This document shows, piece after piece, positions 52,008 through 62,360 of a DNA stretch of 64,000 bases; position 1 is the first letter of the stretch; every line of letters begins with the position of its first letter. Source of the stretch: Streptomyces thinghirensis (lineage in GTDB: Bacteria > Actinomycetota > Actinomycetia > Streptomycetales > Streptomycetaceae); the NCBI GenBank assembly GCA_021502835.1, contig JAKFGP010000051.1, positions 186,001 to 250,000 of the forward strand. The letters run 5' to 3'. Both the position numbers and the translations under genes were made by a program. The notes under the pieces are model-generated. The model was given only the letters and a program-made list of their open reading frames with translations. It ran no database searches and was not told the origin of the DNA.

Positions 52008-53174
52008 TCACACGGTGCGGTGCTCGCACGCGAGCGCCGGCACCGTGCACCGCCGCCACCAGCCGCCCGTTCTCCGGCGCCGCCCCGCCCGGGTAGGCGC
52101 AACGGCGCCTGGTGTAGCCGTACGCCAGCCCGCTGAACGGGTCCGCGAAGGCCTGGCAGCCGCCCGCGCCGCTGTGCTCCGATCGCCCCGGCGCCCAGGA
52201 ACTGGTGCCAGGTGTCCGCCGTCGCCTCGAAGCCGAGGCCGTACGAGCGGTGCGTCCGGGTCACCAGGTCGTGACGACCGAGTGCACCTGCCCGAACTCC
52301 GCCACCGTGTCCGGCCAGCAGCGGCGCCCCTGCCGTCCAGTTCGCCGATGGCCGCCGCGTACAGCCCGGCCAGCCCGCGCGCCGCGGCCACGCCGCCCAC
52401 CGAGGCCGGGCCCCGGGCGCGCACGACCGGCTCGTTGGGCAGGGTCGCCAGGTCGGTGGGGTGCGCCGCGTTGCGGTTGAAGGCGATCGCGGCGAGTGTG
52501 TGCGGGCCGTCCGGGAGCGGTTCCGGCGCCACCTGCTGCACCGGGGTGCGGACCACCGCCCGCGCGGTGCGGAAGCGGTGGTCCAGCGAGGCCGGCAGAC
52601 CCAGGTGGAAGTCCAGGTGGTGCGGGGCGCGGACCCGGTCCTCGTAGACCTCCTGGAGGGTGTGGCCGGTGGCCCGGCGCACCACCTCGCCCGCGAGGGC
52701 GCCGAGGACCAGCGCGTATACCGAAGGCCGTGCCGGGACGCCAGTACGGACGCTGGTCGGCGAGGCGTTCGGCGATCACCCGGTCGTCGGCCAGTTCCGC
52801 CGTGGCGAATCCGGTGTCCGTGCCGATCACGCCCGCGCGGTGCGCGAGCAGGTCGCGCAGGGTCAGCGCGCCCTTCCCCTCGGCCGCGAACTCCGGCCAG
52901 TAGTAGGTCACCCTGCGGTCCAGCTCCAGGGTGCCCTCCTGCACCAACATGGCGACCACCAGATGGGCCGCTCCCTTGGTGGCCGAGTGCACCCCCGTAC
53001 AGCGAGCCGGCGTCGGTGCCGTCACCGGTCCACAGGTCGACGACCCGGCGACCGTGGACGTAGGCGCACAGCTGACCCTCGTAGTCCGGCCGTTCGCCGG
53101 CCACGACCTGCCGCGAACTCCTCACGCACCGCCTCGAAGCCGTCGGCGACGGTGCCGTGGATCTTCTGCGTCAT
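52008..53174 (-). CDS. Beta-lactamase-fold serine hydrolase/esterase (frameshifted)
   Basis: A roughly 385-residue EstB/LACTB-like hydrolase starting at ATG 53174. The SxxK nucleophile motif is GVHSATKGAAHLVVAMLVQE (near 52970-53000). Others are LTLRDLLAHRAGVIGTDTGF and a tyrosine motif near GYHALVLGALAGEVVRRATG. The C-terminal part has RSYGLGFEATADTWHQFLGA. Frameshifts occur near 52120, 52180, 52325, 52730, 52995 and 53110. No signal peptide is evident. Probably an esterase rather than a true beta-lactamase. Confidence 0.83.
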
Positions 53175-53308
53175 CCGCTTCTCCTCACCAACTCGGCGGA
53201 CCTCTGCGGGGCCGTTCGCCGATCGGTACGGCGCGATGAGCGCGTTCGACTCAATCGCGGCTCCATCGGGGCACGGTGGTGTCGGTGCCGACCGGTAGAG
53301 TTCCGCCC

Positions 53309-54237
53309 ATGCGCGATCTTGGGGCGGGATTCGGCCATCTCCTGAAGGGCCAGCGCTGGGTGGCCCGGCACGGCAAAGAAACTACGGCTTCGGGCTCCTC
53401 CCGGGCCTGATCACACTGGTGCTGTACGCGGCGGCCCTGGTCGGGCTGGCGCTATAGGGCACCGGACTTCGTCGCCTGGGCGACCCCTTCGCCGACGACT
53501 GGTCGAGCCCCTGGCCCCGGACTGTTCCGCGGCTTCTCACCGCCGTCCTGTTCGCCCTCGCCCTGCTCCTGGCCGTCCTCACCTTCACCGCGGTGACGCT
53601 GCTGGTCGGCCAGCCGGCGCTTGTACGCGAGCCTCTCCGAGGCGCGTCGACCGCGACGTCTCCCCGGACGGCACCTCCCGAGTCGAACCTGCCGCTCTGG
53701 CGCGAGCTGTGGATCTCCGGCCCGCGACAGCCTCCGGATCTGCTCCGCGCCGCCGTCTGGGGGCGTCCTGCTCTTCGCCCTCGGCTTCATCCCGGTCGTC
53801 GGGCAGACGGTGGTCCCGGTGATCGGCTTCTTCGTCACCGGCTTCTTCCCTCACCGAGGAACTGGCCTCCGTCGCCCTCCAGCGCCGCGGGTCGAACTGC
53901 GCGACCGCCTCGCCCTCCTGCGCTCCCGCAAGATGCTGGTCTGGGGCTTCGGCACACCGCTGAGCGTGTCCTTCCTGGTGCCGTTCGTCGCGGTGTTCTG
54001 ATGCCGGGAGCGGTCGCCGGCGCCACGCTCCTCGCCCGCGAACTGCTGGGCGAGGAGACCCGCGACGGCGGCGACGACCGCTCCGCCGGCGGCTCCGCCG
54101 ACCCGGCGGTCAGCTCCGGTCCGGCACGCCCGGCCGGCCCGACCGGTCCGGCTCCGAGGCACCGACCGCCACGGCCACGATCGCCCGCACCTGCGCCACG
54201 ATGTCCAGCCGGTTCCGCACGAACGCGGCATCGGTGA
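53309..54237 (+). CDS. EI24/CysZ-like membrane protein (frameshifted)
   Basis: A roughly 270-residue polytopic protein starting at ATG 53309 (MRDLGAGFGHLLKGQRWVAR). Hydrophobic segments include LLPGLITLVLYAAALVGLAL, then LLTAVLFALALLLAVLTFTA, FALGFIPVVGQTVVPVIGFF and LSVSFLVPFVAVF. RGVELRDRLALLRSRKMLVW is the cytoplasmic loop typical of EI24-domain proteins. An in-frame TAG near 53455 and several frameshifts look artefactual. The frame stays open to 54237, overlapping the convergent gene; the true end is probably near 54160. Possibly a small-solute or sulfate-type permease-like protein. Confidence 0.72.
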
Positions 54238-55380
54238 CCGCCCCGGTCGCCGGATCGGTGTTCCCGGCCCCGAACTGCAGCACCGGCGTGTGGACGTGCC
54301 CGCCCGGCAGGGTGGCGGCGAGCCCGAGCCGGTCCCGCAGCTTAGCGTCGCCCGGTAGGCGATCTCGTTGGAGAGGTGGTACCCGCCGCCCCCGGCGCGG
54401 GCCGTCGGGCAACCGGGCGTGGGGCCCCTCCGGCCGTACGACCGGCTCGGTGCCTCCTGCCGGGATCTCGGTCACGCTCTTTGTCGTACACTGGGAAGCG
54501 ACCGGTGCGCGGCCGTGATCCGCCTCGTACGGCAGTGTGGTCGTCGTCCACTGCGGCTGCGAAGGCCGGTTCGGCGACGGGTACCGTCTCCGTGCGGGAG
54601 ACGTTACTCGTTGTCGGGGAAGCCGCCCCGCCAGGCTCCGTTGGTCCGCTCCACGTCGAACCGCCCGACCCGGCCCTGGCTCACGGTCGTGAACAGATCC
54701 ACCCTCGGCAGGTGCGGCCGCAGGGCGCGCTCCACCGCCCCGTCCGCGAAGTCCCGCCAGCGCACCGGGAACACGGCCGTCTCCACCCGGGCGGCCCGTC
54801 CGGCGTGTCGATCACCGTGCCGTCCAGGGCGAGCGCGGCGGCGCCGGACGGGTTGGAGATCCGGATGTCGCGGTCGAGGGTGAAGGGGTCGAAACCGGTG
54901 AGCAGCACCCGCTTCACCACCCTTGCCGCCCTCGCCGTGCCTGTCGTGCGGCAGGCGGATGTCGCTCTGGCCGCGCGAGGCGCGCCCAGTTCCCCGAGCA
55001 GCGCGGCCCGCTGCCGCCCGGTCAGCCCGAACCCTGGCTCCCAGGTACGCAGTTCCCGCGTCATCCCGAGCCGTGCCCAGTACAGCGGGCGGTCGTCGTC
55101 CCGGCTGAGGTCCCCGCGGCCGGGCCCCGGCCCTGCACTCGGTCCACGGCCCCACGCCGCCACAGCGCCGAGCCCTCGCGCGCGACGATGCGGCGGGCCT
55201 CGCGGTAGAGTCCGCCCGTCCGAGCCCGCGGGCGAACGCCGGTCCCGCCGAGGCGAAGCCGGAGCGCCGCAGGATCTCCCGGGGCACGTCCCCGTCGAGC
55301 CGCAGCTCCTCCACGGTCGGTGCGGAGGCGGTGGCCGGGGGCGCCGCCGCGGCCGTCGCCGGGGCCGTGAGCCCCGCCAC
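54110..55380 (-). CDS. Secreted pyroglutamyl-peptidase-like protein (frameshifted)
   Basis: A roughly 425-residue protein. The start is uncertain: GTG 55380 gives VAGLTAPATAAAA, the end of a signal peptide whose beginning (VRIGVLGLALVAG) lacks a clear start. The N-terminal region has VEELRLDGDVPREILRRSGF and LYWARLGMTRELRTWEPGFG. The C1 peptidase I region has VLLTGFDPFTLDRDIRISNP and SGAAALALDGTVI, then LFTTVSQGRVGRFDVERTNG and YHLSNEIAYR with HVHTPVLQFG (catalytic His region). Many frameshifts occur, especially 54340-54600. It would remove N-terminal pyroglutamate outside the cell. Confidence 0.68.
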
Positions 55381-55396
55381 CAGGGCCAGTCCGAGT

Positions 55397-55695
55397 ACGC
55401 CGATCCGAACGCGTATGTGTCAAGGGAGTCCAGGTCCTTCCGTCGCCGTGGGGGTGCGCTGTGGGACGGCGGCAGTATCCCGTGACGGAAGGGCCGGGCG
55501 CCATGGCGCGTGGCGACCGGCTCGTGGCCGTTTGTGAAGGGTTCGTACGAACCGGTGACCGGACGCCCGATCGTGGGACCACCGGATCACCGGGGGCGAT
55601 TACCGTCTGACTCAGCCGCTCCCGGCGTGCCCCCACGAACAGCCCCCCGGACCTGACATCGGGCCGGGGCTCAGTACCCGGGGGCACCGTACGGG
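55397..55695. other. Intergenic region with 14-bp palindrome
   Basis: This roughly 300-bp gap has no credible gene. Its only clear feature is the perfect palindrome ggttcgtacgaacc at 55540-55553, which could be an operator for the pyroglutamyl-peptidase-like gene. It differs from the IclR-type operator. Confidence 0.4.
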
Positions 55696-56687
55696 CTACC
55701 GCACCGAGAAGCCGTACACCGTCTCCGAGAGGAAGACTCGCCCGGCTGCAGCACGGTGCTCGGGAACTCCGGCCGGTTCGGCGAGTCCGGAAGTGCTGCG
55801 TCTCCAGCGCGATGCCGTCCCCGGGGCGCGAACGGCTCGCCCAGGTGGTCGGCGGTGTACAGGCTGGAGGCCGGGCTCGGTCGTCGCCACCGTCAGCACA
55901 CGCCCCGACGCCGGGTCGAAGCAGCGCTCGGCGACCTCCACGGCGGTGTCCGTCACGCCCTTGTCGAGGACGAGGTTGTGGTCGTAGCCGGAGCCGACCT
56001 TGCGCCCGCCGGAAGTCGAAGCGCGTGTCCGCCACGTCCTCCGTGGGGCCCGTCGGGACCAGGTCCGCGTCGACCGGCGTGATCCGGGAAGGCGGCGAGC
56101 CGCAGTTCTATGGCTGCCCGCGCGCCCGGAGCCCGACCCGCCCAGGTTGAAGTAGCTGTGGTTCATCGGGTTCACCATGGTCGGCGCGTCCGTGACCTGC
56201 CTCGTACGCGATCCGCAGCGCACCCGAATCGTCCAGCGTGTACGTCACCGAGATCTCCAGCCGGCCCGGGAACCCCTCCTCGCCGTGCGGGCTGACGCGG
56301 CTGAGCCGGACGCCGTGCGTGCCGTCCCCCGGCCGGCTCCGCGTCCCACACGCGCTTGTCGAAGCCGCGCTCACCGCCGTGCAGCGAGTTCGGCCCGTTG
56401 TTGAGCGCCAGCTCGTACGTCCGCCCGTCCAACTGGAAACGGCCGCCCGCGATCCGGTTGGCGTACCGCCCCACGAGCGCGCCGAAATAGGGCTCCGGGT
56501 GCGTCACATAGCCGTCCAGGTCCGCGAACCCCAGCACCACGTCGGCGGTGTTCCCGTCCCGGTCCGGGACCTCGGCCGACTGCACGATCCCGCCGTACGA
56601 CAGGACCCGAACCCGCACGCCGCCCTGCTCCAGGGTCCAGCGGTGGACGGGGGTGCCGTCGGAAAGTGTGCCGAAGAGTTCGTTCAT
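55696..56687 (-). CDS. Aldose 1-epimerase (mutarotase), copy 2 (frameshifted)
   Basis: A roughly 325-residue cytoplasmic mutarotase starting at ATG 56687 (MNELFGTLSDGTPVHRWTLE). Signatures are VLSYGGIVQSAEVPDRDGNT, YFGALVGRYANRIAGGRFQL, His in [42 protein letters not shown] and base Glu in GIALETQHF. Frameshifts lie near 55735, 55795, 55830, 56010, 56090, 56200 and 56335. It is a paralogue of the 40.3-41.4-kb copy but lacks a signal-like extension, so the two may act on opposite sides of the membrane. Confidence 0.84.
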
Positions 56688-56726
56688 GTGCGGAACTCTA
56701 GGACACGCCGCCCAGCTCAGAGTGGG

Positions 56727-57677
56727 TCAGGGCTTCTTCGCGGTGACCGCGCGGTACGCGATCTCGGCCAGCCGGGCCTGGCCGTCCACACTCGGGGTGG
56801 AACCAGTCCCAGCGGCTCAACTGGCCGGTCCCGAACCGGTACTCGTGCACCGCGCCGCCGTCGGTGCGGCACAGCAGCCGGTCCTTCGCGCAGACCTCGT
56901 GCAGCACCTCGTTGTAGTCCTCCACCCGGTCCCGCACGGTGTTCCGGCGCAGCGTCGCCGCCGAGTCCAGGGAGTCCGCGTCGCCCAGCATCGACGGGCA
57001 GATGCCCAGCTTCCACACCTGCTTGCCCAGCGGGTTGGTGCGCCCCTGCGACCAGAGCCGCTTCAGATCCGGGATGCTCGCCACGTACACCTGCGCCTTG
57101 GGCAGCTTCCGCGCAGCGTGCCCATGGCCTCCTCGAACCGGTCCCGGAAGTCGGCCACCGACGTCATCGCCGAGGTCGTGGCCCGGCAGGCGTCGTTCGC
57201 CCCGACCATCACCGCGACCAGCTCCGGCTTCCGCGCCGCCGCCCGGGTCACCTGCCCGGTCAGGTCGGCCATCCGGGCTCCGGTGACCGCGTAGTTCCAG
57301 CTCCGCTCGGCCGCTTCCGCCTTCCCCAGCAGCCGTACGGCGAGACCTGTCGACCTCGGCGCTGCCGCCGGTCGCCCACGACACCTCCGGGCAGTCCGAC
57401 AGGACCGAGCAGGCGTCGAAGCCGCGCGTGATGGAGTCGCCCACGGCGGCGACCGAGTCGGGGCTCGTGTCCCAGGCAGGGTGGGCTTCGGCCGCTTCGA
57501 CGCGGAGTGGGACGGGTCGGCGGAGTCACCGCCCACGGCGTCGCAGGCGGTCACGCCCAGGACGGCGGCGGTCAGAACGACGAGTGCGGCACGCGAACGG
57601 CGACGACCGGCACGCGAACGTCCACGCTCGGAACGTCCACGTTCGACAGGCGTCCGCCGGCCCGTCCGCTGACCCAT
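56727..57677 (-). CDS. SGNH/GDSL-family esterase lipoprotein (frameshifted)
   Basis: A roughly 315-residue protein starting at ATG 57677. A basic N-terminus and hydrophobic segment ALVVLTAAVLGVTACDAVGG end in a lipobox Cys. SGNH blocks: AVGDSITRGFDACSVLSDCP (Ser), then WNYAVTGARMADLTGQVTRA, VMVGANDACR (Asn) and SRWDWFHP (Asp-His). Frameshifts lie near 56795, 57115, 57345 and 57475. Family chemistry is ester or acetyl hydrolysis; the substrate is unknown. Confidence 0.84.
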
Positions 57678-57934
57678 ACCGGTCCCACCCCTCGCCTCGT
57701 GCCTCCAACGTCCTCAACCCATGACACCGCGCCAGGGTTCCCGAGGGCGGAGATGCAACGGCTCACACCCGTACAAGCGTCCTGCCGGGTGAATGGCAGA
57801 GGTTTGTCGGCACCGGGACCGACGGTACGTCACACTCCTTGCCCGGTCGCACGGTAGCCTCGCCATCAACGCGGCCCGCCCGGTCGCGCCCGTTCCGCCC
57901 GTTCCGAGATGTCCCGCTCAGCCCGGAGGTTCCG

Positions 57935-58427
57935 GTGACGACACGTGGAGTTCTGTACGTGCACCCGCGCCGCGCGCGCTCTGCCCGCACGTCGAGTGGG
58001 CCATCGCCGGGGTGCTCGGCACGCGCGTCGGCCTGGACTGGATCCGGCAGCCCGCCGCGCCCCGGCACCTGGCGCTCCGGAGTTCTCCCGGCAGGGCCAG
58101 GCCGGCACCGCCTCAAGCTCGCCTCCGCACTCGCGGCTGGCAACTGCTGCGCTTCGAGGTCACCGCGGAGCCGTCCGCGAACGCCGAGGGCGAGCGCTAC
58201 AGCTGCACCCCCGACCTCGGCATCTTCCACGCCGTCACCGGCATCCACGGCGACATCCTCATCCCCGAGGACCGGCTGCGCGCCGCCTCGTCCGCTCCCA
58301 GCGCGGCGAGACCGACCTGGAGTCCGACATCGCCAAGCTCCTCGGCAAGCCCTGGGACGACGAACTGGAGCCCTTCCGCTACGCGGGCGAGGGCGCCCCG
58401 GTCCGCTGGCTGCACCAGGTGGTCTGA
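57935..58427 (+). CDS. DUF3145 protein (frameshifted)
   Basis: A roughly 163-residue actinobacterial protein starting at GTG 57935 with ggaggt upstream (VTTRGVLYVHPR). Conserved stretches are CPHVEWAIAGVLGTRVGLDW and GWQLLRFEVTAEPSANAEGE, then TPDLGIFHAVTGIHGDILIP and LLGKPWDDELEPFRYAGEGA. Frameshifts lie near 57975, 58070, 58120 and 58285. The family has no assigned function. It is convergent with fabF, with terminators between. Confidence 0.82.
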
Positions 58428-58428
58428 A

Positions 58429-58445
58429 GCGCCCCGAAGGGGCGC
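58429..58445 (+). terminator. Hairpin after the DUF3145 gene
   Basis: gcgcccc (58429-58435) and ggggcgc (58439-58445) form a tight stem with a 3-nt loop, two bases after the TGA. Confidence 0.75.
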
Positions 58446-58524
58446 GGGTCTCTGCCGATGTGCGGCTCCGCCGCGTGGGCGCGACCAGCCACGTACGACC
58501 CGCACCCGGCATCCGACGGACGAC

Positions 58525-58558
58525 GATGGCCCGAGCCCTCCGAGGGGCCCGGGCCATC
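58525..58558 (-). terminator. Hairpin after fabF
   Basis: gatggcccg (58525-58533) pairs with cgggccatc (58550-58558), and the intervening bases add a gccc/gggc inner stem. It lies just beyond the fabF stop on the minus strand and likely ends the fatty-acid operon. Confidence 0.7.
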
Positions 58559-58577
58559 AAACGTTCGGATCAGCCGC

Positions 58578-59864
58578 TCAGACCGTCCGGAACGCGAGTA
58601 CGACATTTGGCCGCCGAGCCGAACGAGTCGTTCCAGCGCGGCGATCCGGCCCTCGACGGGCAGCTTCGGGCCTCGCCCCGGACGATGTCCGCGGCGGCCT
58701 TCGGCCTGGGGTCGAGGTTCTCGACGTTGATGGTCGGCGGCGCCACCCGGTGGTACAGGGCGAGCACCGTCGCGACGTACGCCACGCCGCCCGCGCCACC
58801 GAGGAGGTCACCGGTCATCGACTTGGTGCCGGAGACCGCCAGTGGTCGACGTCGTCGCCGAGGACCTTGCGCAGCGCCTTCAGCTCGGCGATGTCGCCGG
58901 CCGGCGTCGAGGTGGCGTGCGCGTTGACGTGCACGATCTCGGCCGGGTCGAGGTCGGTGTGTCCAGCAGGTGCTGCAGGGCGTGCGAGATGCCGCGGCCC
59001 TCCGGCTCCGGCTGCACGATGTCGTGGCTGTCGGCGGAGATGCCCTGGCCGACCGCCTCCGCGTAGACCCGGGCACCGCGTGCCGCGGCGTGCTCGGCGG
59101 ACTCCAGGACGAGGACGCCGGCGCCCTCACCGAGGACGAAGCCGTCGCGACCCGTGTCGAAGGGGCGGAGGGCGCCCTGCGGGTCGTCGTTGTTCTTGGA
59201 CATCGCCATCATGTTGCCGAACGCGGCGATGGGCAGCGGGTGGATCGCCGCCTCCGTGCCACCCGCGCGGCGACGACGTCGGCGCGGCCGGTGCGGATCA
59301 TCTCGATGGCGTAGCCGATGGCCTGGCGCCCGACGCGCAGGCGGGAGACCGGCGTGTGCACGCCCCGCCCGGGCGCGCATCACGGCGAGGCCCACGTCGG
59401 CCGACGGGCCGTTCGGCATCAGCATGGGGACGGTGTGCGGGGAGACGCGGCGGACGCCCTTCTCCTTGAGCACGTCGTACTGGTCGAGCAGGGTCGTCAC
59501 GCCACCGATGCCGGAGGCGATGACCGCGCCGAGCCGGTCGGGGTCGACGCCGGCGCCTCGCCCTCGGTCGCTCGCCGCCTTGCCGGTCGAAACCGGCGTC
59601 CTTCCAGGCCTCCTGCGCGGCGATCAGCGCGAACTGGGCCGAACGGTCCAGTCGGCGGGCCTGGGGCCGCGGGATGACCTCGGAGGGGTCCACGGCGACC
59701 GGTGCGGCGATGCGGACGGCCTGGTCGGCGGCCCACTCCTCTCCAGGGGCTTGACGCCGGACTTGCCGGCGACCAGGCCTTCCCGAGGTAGAGGCTGCGT
59801 CGCCACCCAGCGGTGTGGTTGCGCCGATACCGGTGACGACCACGGTGCGATTGGTCGAGCTCAC
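58578..59864 (-). CDS. fabF: Beta-ketoacyl-ACP synthase II (frameshifted)
   Basis: A roughly 425-residue thiolase-fold condensing enzyme elongating acyl-ACP with malonyl-ACP. GTG 59864 gives MSSTNRTVVVTGIGATTPLG. The active-site Cys is in TPVSACASGAEAIGYAIEMI and the catalytic His residues are in VHVNAHATSTPAGDIAEL and AVSGTKSMTGDLLGGAGGVA (Lys then Gly-rich). A corrected C-terminus ends PNVVLAFRTV at 58578. Frameshifts lie near 58615, 58655, 58845, 58960, 59265, 59370, 59565, 59750 and 59800. It is last in fabD-fabH-acpP-fabF. Confidence 0.92.
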
Positions 59865-59950
59865 GGGAATTCTTTCTCCAACGGGATACGGATTCGTACG
59901 GCGCCACCGCCGGGTGCAGGGCAGTCAGCCCAGAGGCAGTGATCGAGCGA

Positions 59951-60200
59951 TCAGCTCTGGTGCTTGAGGATGTAGTCGGTCGTCGCCGACCGTCTTGAGG
60001 TTCTTGACGTCCTCGTCCGGGATCCCGACGTCGAAGCGCTCTTCGGCGGCGACGACGACCTCGACCATGGAGCCAGCGAGTCGACGTCCAGGTCGTCGGT
60101 GAAGGACTTGTCCAGCTGGACGTCCTCAACCGGGATGCCGGCGATCTCGTTCACGATCTCGGCGAGACCGGCGACGATCTCTTCCTGAGTGGCGGGCCAT
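59951..60200 (-). CDS. acpP: Acyl carrier protein (two frameshifts)
   Basis: An 82-residue ACP starting at ATG 60200 with AAGGAG upstream. MA-ATQEEIVAGLAEIVNEIA leads to IPVEDVQLDKSFTDDLDVDS, where the Ser of the DSL motif carries phosphopantetheine. The rest, VEVVVAAEERFDVGIPDEDV, ends TDYILKHQS at TGA 59951. Single-base indels lie near 60195, 60074 and 59989. It is the central carrier of the type II FAS encoded around it. Confidence 0.93.
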
Positions 60201-60302
60201 GATGGCGCTCCTTCGTTGTTTTCAGAGGGTGTGGCGGCCCGCCGCGTCAGCGGCAGGTGCTGCTGGTCTCCGTTCCGGACCGAGTGATCCGGCACGGAGT
60301 GC

Positions 60303-61330
60303 CTAGGGGAGGGTAACGACCGTCGCGGCGTAGACGAGACCCGCCCCGGAAGCCGATGACGAGCGCGGTGTCGCCGCTTCTGGCCTCGCCGGTCGCCAGG
60401 AGCCGCTCCATCGCGAGCGGAATCGAGGCGGCCGAGGTGTTGCCGGTGGTGCGGATGTCACGGGCGACCATGACGTGCTCCGGCAGCTTCAGCGTCTTCA
60501 CCATCGAGTCGATGATCCGCACGTTGGCCTGGTGCGGGATGAAGACGTCCAGGTCGTCCGGGCTGATCCCGGCCGCGTCCAGCGCCTGCTGAGCGACCTT
60601 CGCCATCTCGAACACGGCCCAGCGGAACACCGCCTGGCCCTCCTGCGTGATCGCAGGAAACTTGACGTTGCCCCGGAGTCGAGGGGCAGTTCGGAGACGT
60701 CGCCGATCCGGAAGCGGTCCCACGGCACCGTCTGCTTGATCGTCTCGGGACTTGTCGCCTCCGAGCCCCAGACGGTCGGGCCGATCGCCGGCTCCTGGGA
60801 CGGGCCGACCACGACCGCGCCGGCGCCGTCGCCGAACAGGAAGGCCGTGGCCCGGTCCTCCAGGTCGGTCAGGTCCGAGCCGCTCCACGCCGACCAGGAC
60901 GTACTCCGCCGAGCCCTCGACGATCATGCCCTTGGCGAGGGTCAGACCGTAGCCGAAGCCCGCGCAGCCCGCCGAGATGTCGAAGGCCGCGGCCTGTCCG
61001 CTGCCCAGCTTGTCGGCGATCTCGGTGGCGACGGCCGGGGTCTGGCTGAAGTGCGACACGGTCGACACGACCACGGCGCCGATCTGCGTGGCGTCGATAC
61101 CGGCGTCCGCGATGGCCTTGCCGGACGCCTCGGATCGACATCGCGGCGACGGTCTCCTCGGGCGACGCCCAGTGCCGCGTCTCGATGCCGGAGCGCGAGC
61201 GGATCCACTCGTCGGACGAGTCGATCGTCTCGAGGATCACCTCGTTCGGCACGACCCGGGTCGGGCGGTAACCGCCGACGCCGAGGATGCGCGCGTACGG
61301 GGCGCCCTTGCTGGGCTTGATCTTCGACAT
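60303..61330 (-). CDS. fabH: Beta-ketoacyl-ACP synthase III (frameshifted)
   Basis: A roughly 340-residue initiating condensing enzyme starting at ATG 61330 (MSKIKPSKGAPYARILGVGG). The active-site Cys is in AAFDISAGCAGFGYGLTLAK, His in VFIPHQANVRIIDSM and Asn in RTTGNTSAASIPLAMERLLA. RHWASPEETVAAMS is typical of streptomycete FabH. The corrected end is GLVYAATVVTLP with stop 60303. Frameshifts lie near 60345, 60675, 60755, 60880 and 61130. It condenses an acyl-CoA starter, often branched in Streptomyces, with malonyl-ACP. Confidence 0.93.
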
Positions 61331-61344
61331 GCTCGCGCTCCTTG

Positions 61345-62278
61345 TCAGGCCCGCTGGCCGTGCTCGGCGACGAGCTCGCGAGCCGCGTCGAGGTCGGCGG
61401 GTGTCTTGAGGGCCAGCGTCTTCACCCCGGGCAGCGCGCGCTTGGCCAGCCCGGTCAGCGTGCCGCCCGGCACACCTCGATCAACGCGGTGACGCCCAGC
61501 TCCTTGAACGTCTCCATGCACCGTCCCAGCGGACCGGGTTGGCGACCTGGCCGACGAGGCGCTCCAGCACCTCGGCGCCGGTGGCGACGGCCCGCCTCGT
61601 CCGGTTGGAGACGTACGTCACCTTCGGTCGGCCGGCGTGAGGGCCTTCGCGGCCTCGGCGAGCTGCGTCCACCGTGAGGCCATGTGGTGCGTGTGGAACG
61701 CGCCGGCCACCTTCAGCGGAACGACCTTGCGCACGCCCTCGGGCTTGTCGTCGTTCAGCGCGGCCAGCTGCTCCATGGTGCCGGCCGCCACGATCTGACC
61801 GGCGCCGTTCACGTTCGCCGGGGTCAGACCGAGCTTCTCCAGGTGCGCCACGCTCACCTCGGGGTCGCCGCCGAGCAGCGCCGACATGCCGGTCTCGGTG
61901 ACCGCGCGGCCTCGGCCATGGCCAGGCCCCGACGGCGTACAAGGGTCAGCGCGGCGGTGTCGTCGAGGACACCTGCGAACGCGGCGGCGGTGATCTCGCC
62001 GACGCTGTGGCCCGCGACCGCGCCCGGCGCGATGTCCGTCATGTCACCGAGTGCCGCCGCGGAGAGGATTCCGGCGGCGACCAGCAGCGGCTGGGCGACG
62101 GACGTGTCACGGATCTCGTCCGCGTCGGCCTTCGTGCCGAAGTGGGCGAGATCGAGTCCAATGGCGTCGGACCACGCGGCGACGCGGTCCGCGGCACCGG
62201 GAAGGGCGAGCCAGTCAGTCAGGAAGCCGGGCGTCTGGGCGAGCCCTGGCCGGGAGCGACGAGTACGAGCACTCTCAC
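61345..62278 (-). CDS. fabD: Malonyl-CoA:ACP malonyltransferase (frameshifted)
   Basis: A roughly 310-residue acyltransferase. GTG 62278 or GTG 62272 (LVLVAPGQGS) starts the gene. The active-site Ser is in AVAGHSVGEITAAAFAGVLD, the oxyanion region is APGQGS and the catalytic His is in VAGAFHTHHMA. The C-terminal part, VTYVSNRTRRAVATGAEVLE, then LIEVCPGGTLTGLAKRALPG, reaches stop 61345. Frameshifts lie near 61470, 61520, 61600, 61630, 61910 and 62245. It loads malonyl groups onto AcpP and could be supplied by both ACC and the MatB at 11 kb. Confidence 0.92.
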
Positions 62279-62360
62279 ACTCTCTCTTGAGGACGGCCAC
62301 GACCGCCCGTGGGGACAGGGACGAAGAACACGAGGGGGTTTGTGGACCCCCGACAAAAGC

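Noticed and set aside
55540..55553. ggttcgtacgaacc as a seventh IclR-regulon operator
   Set aside because: The centre (GTAC) and spacing differ from the TTCGATATTTCGAA pattern, and there is no second copy 19 bp away. Kept only as an isolated palindrome.
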